Below the pieces are notes generated by a model. It saw only the letters and a program-made list of their open reading frames with translations. It was not told where the DNA came from and made no database searches. Source: Bacillota bacterium (GTDB taxonomy: Bacteria; Bacillota; UBA4882; UBA10575). From it: a stretch of 64,000 bases of DNA. The position numbers were made by a program, and so were the translations under genes. The first letter of the stretch is position 1. The number at the start of each line of letters is the position of its first letter. Positions 56,675 through 64,000 of this stretch are shown here, piece after piece. Location of the stretch: contig DUOH01000032.1 in assembly GCA_012838955.1 (NCBI GenBank), forward strand, positions 51,522 through 115,521, written 5' to 3'.

Positions 56675-56710
56675 GGCGTATACGGCGTATACGGGGTATA
56701 CAGCGTATGT
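56675..56710 (+). repeat. Four tandem 9-base units after dusB
   Basis: GGCGTATAC, GGCGTATAC, GGGGTATAC, AGCGTATGT directly follow the dusB stop codon. Each unit contains the GTATAC palindrome or a variant. Confidence 0.75.
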
Positions 56711-56778
56711 GGAACTTCAACAAGCTGGTAAGACTTGTTATTGTTTCCATCGCCTTTATGTAAGTAGCCTGTTAAAGC

Positions 56779-56807
56779 TTGACACTGGAAAGTCACTCAG
56801 TTATAAT
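56779..56807 (+). promoter_or_regulatory. Consensus promoter P1 in the dusB-greA gap
   Basis: TTGACA (56779-56784), 17 bases, TATAAT (56802-56807): perfect consensus. A terminator hairpin begins only about 10 bases beyond the expected start point. Confidence 0.85.
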
Positions 56808-56822
56808 GATAATACAAAAAAT

Positions 56823-56855
56823 ACCTTCCGGTTCACTAACCGGAGGTTTTTGTTT
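56823..56855 (+). terminator. Terminator T1 just after promoter P1
   Basis: ACCTTCCGGTT and AACCGGAGGT (one base bulged) pair around CACT, then TTTTTGTTT. It may end dusB transcription or cut the P1 transcript at about 40 bases. Confidence 0.8.
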
Positions 56856-56865
56856 GAAACTTGGT

Positions 56866-56895
56866 TTGTTAAAGACCGGGTTTCTTGTTTATAAT
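56866..56895 (+). promoter_or_regulatory. Second promoter P2 before greA
   Basis: TTGTTA (56866-56871), 18 bases, TATAAT (56890-56895). It is followed by terminator T2 about 70 bases later. Confidence 0.5.
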
Positions 56896-56969
56896 ATGTG
56901 GTAAATTACGTATTATATCTAGTATATTGTGAGCGTCTATTAACGCTCGGCCATAAACTATGATTAATA

Positions 56970-57000
56970 TTCCTTTTAATATTAAAGGAACTATTTTTTT
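56970..57000 (+). terminator. Terminator-like hairpin T2 before greA
   Basis: TTCCTTT and AAAGGAA pair around TAATATT, then CTATTTTTTT. It lies 87 bases before greA on the same strand, so it may act as an attenuator. Confidence 0.65.
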
Positions 57001-57086
57001 GTAGTTTTTTGTCGAGCCCGATTGTTTTTGGGCCGGAAGCATCGAAACAATGCGGACTATTATTTTGATCGAAAGGGAGCTTGAGC

Positions 57087-57566
57087 ATGGCTAACGAGAA
57101 GGAAACAGTTCTAACGCTGGAGGGACTGGCTAAGTTAGAGAAAGAGCTGGAATATTTGAAGACCGTTCGCCGGAGAGAAGTGGCGGAGCGGATTAAGCAA
57201 GCTATAGAATTCGGAGATATCAGCGAAAACTCCGAATATGAGGATGCCAAAAACGAACAAGGGTTCATAGAAGGAAGAATTCTCTCTTTAGAGAAGATGT
57301 TAAGAAACGCCAAGGTCATTGACGACGAGGAAGTGCAGACTGACAAAGTCAGTCTTGGCTCAAAGGTCTGCATCACCGATCTGGAGACCAACGAGGAATT
57401 GGTATATACAATAGTCGGATCTGCCGAGGCCGACCCTTCCGCGCAAAGGATCTCCAACGAGTCGCCGGTAGGTAAAGCCCTGCTAGGTAAGGGAATTAAA
57501 GAAATTGTGGAGATCGATGTCCCCGTCGGTATTCTGCGGTATAGAATTGATCGAATAGAACGATAG
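57087..57566 (+). CDS. greA: Transcript-cleavage factor GreA
   Basis: 159 residues: an N-terminal coiled coil ([30 protein letters not shown]) with the acidic tip in [17 protein letters not shown], then the C-terminal FKBP-like domain ([49 protein letters not shown]). GreA rescues backtracked RNA polymerase. ATG 57087 has GGGAG at 7 bases; a TTG six bases earlier lies too close to it. lysS follows after 110 bases, the usual Firmicute order. Confidence 0.96.
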   Translation: MANEKETVLTLEGLAKLEKELEYLKTVRRREVAERIKQAIEFGDISENSEYEDAKNEQGFIEGRILSLEKMLRNAKVIDDEEVQTDKVSLGSKVCITDLETNEELVYTIVGSAEADPSAQRISNESPVGKALLGKGIKEIVEIDVPVGILRYRIDRIER

Positions 57567-57676
57567 TGATGGATTGAGGGTAGGAGGGGAGCATCCCCTC
57601 CTTTATGTAGAGATTTTACGTATGGGGCCCATACGTAGTACATAATTTGTACATAATTTATTGGGGGGTAAGCTAA

Positions 57677-59167
57677 GTGGAAGAGAATCAGGAACGGGCG
57701 GATCACGTAGCACGTACGGCAGAAATGGAGCACCGCCTGGCCAAAATGAAGAAGTTGCGGGAGGACGGGATTGACCCCTTTGGGCGCAAATTCCCCCAAA
57801 CACACCATGCACAAGAGATCCTATCTGCCGGAGAGACTATGTTGGGAAAAGAGGTAAAGATCGCCGGTCGGGTGATCTCCATGCGTACCCACGGTAAAGC
57901 CAGCTTTGCTCATGTAAGCGATCTGAGTGGACAGATCCAAATCTATGCCAGAGTGGATATTCTGGGTGAAGAATTATATCGACGCTTTACTGAACTGGAT
58001 TTAGGAGACATCGTGGGAATCTCGGGGGAGGTTTTTCGGACCCGAAAAGGCGAAATTACAATCCAAGTATCCGCCTGGGAACTTTTGACCAAAGCCTTGC
58101 GACCTCTGCCTGAAAAATGGCATGGTCTTAAAGATGTGGATATCCGGTACAGGCAGAGATATCTGGATCTAATCAGCAATCAGGATGTACGCGAAGTCTT
58201 CATCAAGAGAACCAAAACCATCTCAAGTATCCGTCGTTTCTTGGACGAGCGTAACTTCTTGGAGGTGGAGACGCCGACTTTAAGTGTGATCGCTGGCGGC
58301 GGACATGCCCGTCCCTTTAATACCCACCACAATGCTTTGGATCTGGATCTAACACTCCGGATTGCTTTGGAGCTCTACCATAAGCGGTTAATCGTCGGTG
58401 GGCTGGAGCGGGTCTACGAGATTGGCAAGTGTTTTCGGAACGAAGGGATCTCCACCAAACATAATCCAGAATTTACCATGCTGGAATTATATCAAGCCTA
58501 TGCCGATCTCTCCGATATGATGGACTTGGCGGAGGACTTGTTTACCACTGTGGCAAAAGAGGTCACCGGGTCATTACAGCTCAATTATCAAGGCACTGAA
58601 ATTAGCCTTAACACTCCCTGGAAGCGGATATCCATGATTGATGCGATCAAAGCGGAGACCAGTATTGACTGGCTGACAGTGAAGACAGATGAAGAAGCGC
58701 AAGAGGTTGGGAAAGGCTTGGGCATTGACTTGAAGGGTAAGAAGACCAAAGGGCAGATTTTGGATGAGATCATTTCTGAGTTTGTGGAACCAAAACTGAT
58801 CCAACCGACTTTTTTAACGGACTATCCGGTAGAAGTGTCGCCTCTGGCTAAAAAGAAAAAGGATAACCCGGAGTTGACCGAGCGTTTCGAACTCTTTATC
58901 TATGGACGGGAGATGGCCAACGCCTTCACGGAGTTGAATGATCCTTTGGACCAAAGAGAACGCTTTATGGCTCAAGCCAGGGAAAAGGCCATGGGGAATG
59001 AGGAAGCCATGGTCTGGGACGAAGACTTCCTGATCGCCTTGGAGCAAGGGATGCCGCCGACTGGCGGAATGGGGATTGGAGTCGATCGTTTGATTATGTT
59101 GCTTACTGATTCGCCCTCCATTCGGGATGTGATTCTTTTCCCGCTGATGCGACCAAAAAACGACTAA
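57677..59167 (+). CDS. lysS: Lysyl-tRNA synthetase (class II)
   Basis: 496 residues from a GTG with GGGGGG upstream. The OB-fold anticodon-binding domain ([31 protein letters not shown]) precedes the class II core. Motif 1 lies around [15 protein letters not shown], motif 2 has [19 protein letters not shown], and motif 3 is [18 protein letters not shown]. It charges tRNA-Lys. It is last in the greA-lysS unit and ends before a strong terminator. Confidence 0.97.
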   Translation: MEENQERADHVARTAEMEHRLAKMKKLREDGIDPFGRKFPQTHHAQEILSAGETMLGKEVKIAGRVISMRTHGKASFAHVSDLSGQIQIYARVDILGEELYRRFTELDLGDIVGISGEVFRTRKGEITIQVSAWELLTKALRPLPEKWHGLKDVDIRYRQRYLDLISNQDVREVFIKRTKTISSIRRFLDERNFLEVETPTLSVIAGGGHARPFNTHHNALDLDLTLRIALELYHKRLIVGGLERVYEIGKCFRNEGISTKHNPEFTMLELYQAYADLSDMMDLAEDLFTTVAKEVTGSLQLNYQGTEISLNTPWKRISMIDAIKAETSIDWLTVKTDEEAQEVGKGLGIDLKGKKTKGQILDEIISEFVEPKLIQPTFLTDYPVEVSPLAKKKKDNPELTERFELFIYGREMANAFTELNDPLDQRERFMAQAREKAMGNEEAMVWDEDFLIALEQGMPPTGGMGIGVDRLIMLLTDSPSIRDVILFPLMRPKND

Positions 59168-59210
59168 TCACCTTAATAAGCAGCTATATCTATAATTTTC
59201 GAGCTAGAGA

Positions 59211-59238
59211 GAGGTTGTCCTGATCGGACAACCTCTTT
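59211..59238 (+). terminator. Terminator after lysS
   Basis: GAGGTTGTCC and GGACAACCTC pair around TGATC, then TTTTC. Confidence 0.85.
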
Positions 59239-59654
59239 TCATTGATGAAACGGGGGAACTTCTCCCCAAAACAAGCCAGAGCCTTCATTCAAAAATATAT
59301 CTACGATGGGCTCAAGCTCTCTCGCTAAAGATTATTTAACCTGGAAATTAAGGAAGAAATCTCTATTTGCCTTGAATTTATCATATTATGAAGAATTAAA
59401 ATAGAGCTATTTTAAGCTTTCGGAAGGATCTCTGCGGTAATTGGAGAATTAGCGAATTGTTGCCTAAAATATCCTGATGAAGGTGAAATTTTACGCGAAA
59501 AGTCTGAAGGCTTAAAATATTCGCCGGGACCAAGGAGGTGTAAACAGGTCTACATCAGAGGCGACTTTCTTGCGCATCATGAATTTGTGCGCTCAGATGC
59601 GTCACGCGTTGCCAGTACGCGCATTACAACACCAAGATTTAGGAGGGTAATTAA
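59239..59654 (+). other. Long leader region before the porin gene, no gene seen
   Basis: About 415 bases with A/T-rich stretches around 59380-59410 where a promoter could lie, though no clear -35/-10 pair stands out. A stray GGAGGTG at 59534 has no start codon within reach. The last 80 bases contain several GCGC/GCGT words that could pair. A long untranslated leader is common for abundant outer-membrane proteins. Confidence 0.4.
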
Positions 59655-60563
59655 GTGAAAAAGCTCTTAGTACTTATTTTAGCTTTGGTAATGGTAGTAT
59701 CAACTGCAGCAGTATCCATGGCCGCTGTTGGTATCGGAGGAAATCTACGGGTACGTTTTGAAAGCACAGAGGATGACAACTATTTCAGCTTTGACCGCTT
59801 GGCCCTTTCCATTGGCGGGGACCTCAGCGCCAACAACGGCTTCAAAAGTGAATTACAAGTTCGCGATGTGAATAAAGCCTATGATCTTCGCTTAGATCAC
59901 GCTTACTATTATCAGAAGAACCTCTTCACCACCGATGAATTGCACGTTGGCTTCCTGCCGCTCGCCTGGCACGCGGACAAATCTGCTACCATCAAAGGCA
60001 GCCTGGGTGGGGAGATTAAACCAGGAAACAGCCTTGGGTTTAAATACGGAATCAAAGCCGGTGCTTACAGCCTTACCGCTTATGTTGTTAATGCCGCGAA
60101 TGGGAATAAAGGCCGTGATACCCTAAAGGACTCGACAACCGGTTTTGATCTCGGAGTACGTGGCACAATCAGCCCCATTGATGGTCTCACCCTAGGATTA
60201 GGCGTGGTTCAAGATGTAAAAGATGAGGATGCGGATGATTCCGATCTGGATCTGGTCGTTGATGCTGTTTATACCTGGGGAGACCTGGGCTTATATGCTG
60301 AGTTTATCTCCGTTGAAGAAACCCGGAACGGAGAAGCCGGTGAAAGCAACAGCGGATTTTATCTGGAGGGGAACTATGCCCTGACCGATAAACTCTCTGC
60401 CTATCTTGGTATGACTGCAGCTGAAGATCTGGTTGGTAAAGATAAAGACCGGATCGTAGCTGGCGCAAAATATAAGATTGCTCCTGCCACCGCTCTGCAG
60501 GGAGAGGTAGTAAACTGCGACGACGAGAATAACATCACTCTCCGCTTAAGAGTGGATTTCTAA
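59655..60563 (+). CDS. Porin-like outer-membrane beta-barrel protein
   Basis: 302 residues from a GTG with GGAGGG at 9 bases. A classic signal peptide (KKLLVLILALVMVVSTAAVSMA) is followed by beta-strands alternating polar and hydrophobic residues (GIGGNLRVRFES, YFSFDRLALSIGGDLSANNGF, SGFYLEGNYALTDKLSAYLGM). The chain ends LRLRVDF, a terminal Phe as needed by the outer-membrane assembly machinery. No SLH domain is present, unlike OmpM of Negativicutes. It is flanked by terminators and is probably a highly expressed single-gene unit. The substrate is unknown. Confidence 0.8.
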   Translation: MKKLLVLILALVMVVSTAAVSMAAVGIGGNLRVRFESTEDDNYFSFDRLALSIGGDLSANNGFKSELQVRDVNKAYDLRLDHAYYYQKNLFTTDELHVGFLPLAWHADKSATIKGSLGGEIKPGNSLGFKYGIKAGAYSLTAYVVNAANGNKGRDTLKDSTTGFDLGVRGTISPIDGLTLGLGVVQDVKDEDADDSDLDLVVDAVYTWGDLGLYAEFISVEETRNGEAGESNSGFYLEGNYALTDKLSAYLGMTAAEDLVGKDKDRIVAGAKYKIAPATALQGEVVNCDDENNITLRLRVDF

Positions 60564-60622
60564 TCTGCTAGGAGTAGATATAGAAGAGTTACCAACATCA
60601 ATTGGTAAACGAGCACAAGCGA

Positions 60623-60648
60623 AGGCCGCCCTTTTGGGCGGCCTTTCA
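60623..60648 (+). terminator. Terminator after the porin gene
   Basis: AAGGCCGCCC and GGGCGGCCTT pair around TTTT, with a short T-rich tail (TTCATTT). Confidence 0.85.
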
Positions 60649-60840
60649 TTTGTGCTTGGGGTTTAGTTGATATAAACGGTCAAAAGCGGGTGTGGTTTTA
60701 GTGAAAAAGCTTGACGCCTCCGGCAGACCACGACCGTTATTGACGGAGAGATAAAGTGTGATAAAGATGGACTGTTCTATCCGGAGGAAACGCATGTGTA
60801 GCCATAGAACGGCCATAATTTGCTGAGAAAAGGAGGTGAG

Positions 60841-60918
60841 ATGGAAGTTGCTCCAGGTATTTTTAGTACTTTAAATAGAAGAGGAGTCTTTGGGGTGAAA
60901 GCGAAGAATATCTCTTGA
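60841..60918 (+). CDS. Possible 25-residue peptide with an ideal ribosome binding site
   Basis: AAAAGGAGGTGAG is followed directly by ATG and an open frame of 25 codons (MEVAPGIFSTLNRRGVFGVK, then AKNIS) ending in TGA, 36 bases before the DUF1638 gene. The Shine-Dalgarno match is the best in the window. The peptide is unlike anything I know and could be a translated leader that couples to the next gene, or a small protein. The rest of the 60564-60954 gap has the porin terminator and no other gene. Confidence 0.45.
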   Translation: MEVAPGIFSTLNRRGVFGVKAKNIS

Positions 60919-60954
60919 GGCAGAGGCGGAGTAAAAAGGTGGTAAGATTGGGTT

Positions 60955-61704
60955 ATGCATTTTAAGCTAATCGCCTGCGAGGTATTGACCAGGGAGGTTT
61001 GTTATATTGTCGCCAGGGCGCCGTATCCGGTAGATTTGGAATTCACCCCGAAAGACGCCCATCAAGACAGTAAGCGGCTCAGAAGGATGATTCAAGATAA
61101 AATAAGGCAGACGGAGGGCGCTGAGCGGGAGTATGACGCGATTTTACTGGGTTATGGATTGTGCGGTAACGCCACCGTCGGGTTGGCGGCGAACCGGACT
61201 AAGCTGGTCATCCCCAGAGCACATGATTGTTGTACCCTTTTTTTAGGGTCTAAAGAGCGCTTTAAAATGTATTTCTTGAAGAATCCCAGTTTGGCCTTTA
61301 GTTCTACCGGGTATTGCGAACGCGGAGACTCATTTCTGCACGAGACTGGCAGCAGGGGAGTGCCAGGGTTTGACAAGAGATACGAAGAGTATGTGAAGAA
61401 ATATGGAGAGGAAAATGCCAAGTATTTATGGGAAACCCTCCATCAGCCCCATTTGAAAGCGTCTGATCCAGTAATTTTTATTGACATTCCTGAAACCAGC
61501 GGATTGGGGTATGGAGCCAAGTGTCAGCAAAAGGCCGTGGCCGAAGGCCGGGAATACCTGGAGCTTAAGGGCGATCTTTCGCTGTTGGCCCGGTTGATTC
61601 ATGGAAGCTGGGATCCGGAAGATTTCTTAATAGTCGAACCTGGTGAGAAAATAACCGGGGTTTATGATTGGGACGAGATAATCCGGGTGCGAAGTAGAAG
61701 TTAA
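60955..61704 (+). CDS. DUF1638-family protein
   Basis: 249 residues of the DUF1638 family, recognised by ILLGYGLCGNATVGLAA, LVIPRAHDCCTLFLGSKERF and FSSTGYCERG; the conserved cysteines suggest a metal or corrinoid-linked role. The family is often found beside corrinoid methyltransferase systems, and here the convergent neighbour is a corrinoid-activator-like ferredoxin/ASKHA protein. No methyltransferase or corrinoid protein gene is in the window. AAAGGTGG lies 12 bases before the ATG. The biochemical role is unknown. Confidence 0.85.
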   Translation: MHFKLIACEVLTREVCYIVARAPYPVDLEFTPKDAHQDSKRLRRMIQDKIRQTEGAEREYDAILLGYGLCGNATVGLAANRTKLVIPRAHDCCTLFLGSKERFKMYFLKNPSLAFSSTGYCERGDSFLHETGSRGVPGFDKRYEEYVKKYGEENAKYLWETLHQPHLKASDPVIFIDIPETSGLGYGAKCQQKAVAEGREYLELKGDLSLLARLIHGSWDPEDFLIVEPGEKITGVYDWDEIIRVRSRS

Positions 61705-61789
61705 CGGAGGAAGGAGGAATCATAACACCGTAAGATAGTTAGGGTTTTGAGCGCGGCTCTCCCAATGTCATCAATTCGCCCGGCAGCAA

Positions 61790-63634
61790 CTATTGAAAAC
61801 TGAGCTCCAGTGCATCAAGGAACAGGTCTTGAAAGTCGGTCCGCGTGGATAGTTCCAGATATTCAGTTTGCTTTTGGATGCGTTCCGCCAGTGCGTAGTA
61901 TTCCTGAGAGAGTAAAGCCATTTTTGCCCCCACACCGGCGCCGTTACCGATGGGCACAATCTTCTTCCTTAATGCCTTCGGCAGGAGGCCGATCTTGATG
62001 GCGGAGTCATAATCAATGTAATTACCGAAACCGCCGGCCAGATAGAGGTGGCTGATCTGCTCAACGGTCACCCCCATCTCTTGGAGTAAGATCCGGGTGC
62101 CCGCAGCAATTGCGGCTTTCGCCAATTGGACCTCGCGCACATCTTTCTGAGTGAAGTAGATATCTTCTGGGGCGCCATGACTTTTGCCCGTTATGAATAG
62201 GGCGGGCTGTCCTTCGACTTCATGCAGGCGCTTTTTGAGGAGCGACGGGATCTCTTCGTCTTCTATCTCAGCGGGGCTTTTCATCCTGCCGGATGGTTCC
62301 AGCAAGCCAACTCGTAACATTTCCGCTACTAAATCGATGACTGCGGACCCGCAGATTCCCTTGGGCGGTTTGTTCCCGATCGTGCTGTATTCAAGGTCTT
62401 GATCAACCCATATGCGGTTGATGGCACCCTCTATTCCGCCCATACCATGACTGAGATTCGCTCCTTCAAAAGCCGGCCCCGCTGCGGTGGAGCAGGTTAA
62501 GATCCGTTCGCTGTTTCCGATGGCGATTTCTCCATTGGTTCCAATATCAATTAACAGACTGAGCTCTGTTTTTTTCCCCATTCCACAAGCTAGAATTGCG
62601 GCCACTGAATCCGCGCCCACAAATCCTGCGATCATGGGCAAGATTCTAATCTTGCCGTTGGGATGCATCTCGATTCCCGTTTGGGAGGGGTTTAATTGAA
62701 AACTGCGGGCTACCACAGGAGTATAAGGGGAGACTGCCATATTTTTTACGTCAAGTCCAGCGAAGAGATGGATCATAATCGTATTGCCCACTAGGGTCAA
62801 ATCGAATATTCTCCGTGCCATGCCGGGATTTTTTCGGCAGAAGTAGCGAATCATCTCATTAATTCCGTTCCTGACCAGTGCGGTCAGGGTGGCCAGGCCG
62901 TCTTCATTTTCTATTGTATAATTCACCCTAGAAATTACGTCGGCACCATAGTTTTTTTGTGGATTGAGCATGGCATAAGTATCAATCAGTTTACCGGTGA
63001 CCAGCTCAATAAGGTACCCTACAATGGTAGTGGTGCCGAGATCAACTGCCATCCCGTAGATTTCGGGCTGCCCTTTTTCTTCAATAGACAGCACTTCATC
63101 GCCGGCCAGCACGGCGGAGAGCGTCCGGTCTCCTTTCCGGAGGAGTGAAGACAACTGGGTAAACAGAGCGGGGGGAATAGAACCGGGTAAGCCCAGAGCC
63201 GTTTCCACCCTTTCCACATCGCTGACAGGCAGGTCCGGAGAGGGTTTTGGAAGACTGAGGACTTCTTTCCTGATTAGCGGGTGCAGTGGAACTTCATGCT
63301 CACCGGCGACCATGATCTGGGCAGCTCCCGGCTGCAGCGAAGAGAGATCAACCATCAGGTCCTGGGTAACAGTAACTTGGCAGGCCAATCGATAGCCTGC
63401 TTTGATCTGCTGTTCATCGAGGAAGGACTCTTCGGTAACGCATTGAGAGGCACCGGTTTGTGCGCTTGACACTACCTTAACCTTGCATTTTCCGCACAAT
63501 CCCTTTCCTCCACAGGGTGAAGGCAGGGACAAACCCGCATCCGCCAAGACACGCAGGAGGTTCTGACCGTGGGTGGCGGATAAATGTTGTGTTTCTCGAT
63601 TTTTCTGATTTACGGTAATGGTATATTTCCGCAT
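61790..63634 (-). CDS. Ferredoxin-ASKHA protein (RACo-like corrinoid activation ATPase, DUF4445)
   Basis: 614 residues. The N-terminal 2Fe-2S domain has Cys ligands in SPCGGKGLCGKCKV and a later RLACQV. A linker follows, and then the large ASKHA ATPase domain: MAVDLGTTTIVGYLIELVTG, NPQKNYGADVISR, LVGNTIMIHLFAGLD, LLIDIGTNGEIAIGN and LYLAGGFGNYIDYDSAIKIG. Such proteins reductively reactivate inactive Co(II) corrinoids in methyltransferase systems. ATG 63634 has GAGAG at 8 bases; a GTG six bases upstream is too near it. It faces the DUF1638 gene, which fits a corrinoid link. Confidence 0.9.
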   Translation of the reverse strand: MRKYTITVNQKNRETQHLSATHGQNLLRVLADAGLSLPSPCGGKGLCGKCKVKVVSSAQTGASQCVTEESFLDEQQIKAGYRLACQVTVTQDLMVDLSSLQPGAAQIMVAGEHEVPLHPLIRKEVLSLPKPSPDLPVSDVERVETALGLPGSIPPALFTQLSSLLRKGDRTLSAVLAGDEVLSIEEKGQPEIYGMAVDLGTTTIVGYLIELVTGKLIDTYAMLNPQKNYGADVISRVNYTIENEDGLATLTALVRNGINEMIRYFCRKNPGMARRIFDLTLVGNTIMIHLFAGLDVKNMAVSPYTPVVARSFQLNPSQTGIEMHPNGKIRILPMIAGFVGADSVAAILACGMGKKTELSLLIDIGTNGEIAIGNSERILTCSTAAGPAFEGANLSHGMGGIEGAINRIWVDQDLEYSTIGNKPPKGICGSAVIDLVAEMLRVGLLEPSGRMKSPAEIEDEEIPSLLKKRLHEVEGQPALFITGKSHGAPEDIYFTQKDVREVQLAKAAIAAGTRILLQEMGVTVEQISHLYLAGGFGNYIDYDSAIKIGLLPKALRKKIVPIGNGAGVGAKMALLSQEYYALAERIQKQTEYLELSTRTDFQDLFLDALELSFQ

Positions 63635-63895
63635 TGGCACAACTCTCTTTGATCTATTCTATACTCTCTCTATACTCTCCGGTTTTTGTGGTCCGATCTA
63701 TAGTAGGCTCTTATTTTTTCTCTTTTCTTCACGAAAAGTCCTTCAGCTGACTCCTGTAATCTATCTATATAAAAATAGGCTTGACGTCTGACATAATCTG
63801 TGTTAATTTATATAAGTATTCTGCATGACAAGATAGTTATGGCGCACATATCTTCCCTTGGCTCCTTTGAGACAAAAACTTCCACAAAAAAGTAC

Positions 63896-63924
63896 TGGAC
63901 ACAAAGAGGAGTATGTGGTAAGAT
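63896..63924 (+). promoter_or_regulatory. Likely rRNA operon promoter
   Basis: TGGACA (63896-63901), 17 bases, TAAGAT (63919-63924), followed by AATAAATGCGCC. A weaker upstream pair, TTGACG (63781-63786) with TAATTT (63804-63809), may be a second promoter. The 63635-64000 gap holds no gene. Confidence 0.55.
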
Positions 63925-64000
63925 AATAAATGCGCCTCACGGGAGAGCAACTCCTGGGAAGCGAGGAAAAACCTTCTGGACCTTGACAACTGAACAGCAA
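63925..64000 (+). other. Leader resembling the start of an rRNA operon
   Basis: The last bases (CCTTGACAACTGAACAGC) match the motif that precedes 16S or 23S genes in many Firmicutes, where it is part of the processing stem and antitermination region. The rRNA itself would lie beyond base 64000. Confidence 0.55.

Overview
The window comes from a spore-forming Firmicute that also appears to have an outer membrane. Firmicute markers are the ctsR-mcsA-mcsB-clpC-radA-disA-yacL-ispDF block, yabP and a SpoIID-like protein, three T-box leaders, strong Shine-Dalgarno sites, consensus SigA promoters and many GTG/TTG starts. Outer-membrane markers are a porin-like barrel ending in Phe (59655-60563) and an Omp85-like barrel with an LRGY motif (5353-6492). 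Among Firmicutes this combination is known from Limnochordia, Halanaerobiia and Negativicutes. A Limnochordia-like lineage fits best, but that is inference, because no rRNA lies in the window. I see no phage, insertion sequence, CRISPR array or tRNA; this is chromosomal backbone.

Layout. 1-3.5 kb: end of a VanW-type protein, a membrane protein, mazG, spoIID-like, yabP. 3.7-7.5 kb: an envelope locus (secreted metallopeptidase with a beta-propeller, the Omp85-like barrel, a hairpin-rich gap, a small secreted protein). 7.6-11 kb: cheB, an HDOD protein and rho. 11.2-22 kb: the CtsR-controlled clpC operon, radA-disA, carD, a PIN/TRAM membrane protein and a fused ispDF. 22-26 kb: a TPP riboswitch driving a thiamine-type ABC transporter (thiBPQ). 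26.1-30.7 kb: a sugar locus with a GH2-fold protein that has lost both catalytic glutamates, a GH130 phosphorylase and a LacI regulator. 30.7-35 kb, minus strand: a MacAB-like HlyD/ATPase/FtsX exporter. 35.2-43.2 kb: ilvB-ilvN-ilvC, serA and leuA, each transcript with its own promoter and T-box. 43.2-55.2 kb: amidohydrolase, B12-radical SAM protein, tRNA/rRNA/protein methyltransferases, AprX protease, a CapA fusion and the YqhG/YqhH pair. 55.4-59.2 kb: dusB, greA, lysS. 59.6-63.6 kb: porin, a 25-codon ORF, a DUF1638 protein and a ferredoxin-ASKHA corrinoid-activator-like protein. The last 250 bases look like the promoter and leader of an rRNA operon starting just outside.

How the genes work together. 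Protein quality control (CtsR/McsAB/ClpC) sits with DNA-integrity signalling (RadA/DisA, cyclic di-AMP) and CarD, which tunes RNA polymerase. Branched-chain amino acid and serine synthesis is sensed through uncharged tRNAs. The least explained parts are the peptidase-propeller/barrel pair and the hairpin chain behind it, the GH2 pseudoenzyme beside an apparently active GH130, the stacked promoter-terminator units before greA, and the small ORF with an ideal ribosome binding site before the DUF1638 gene.
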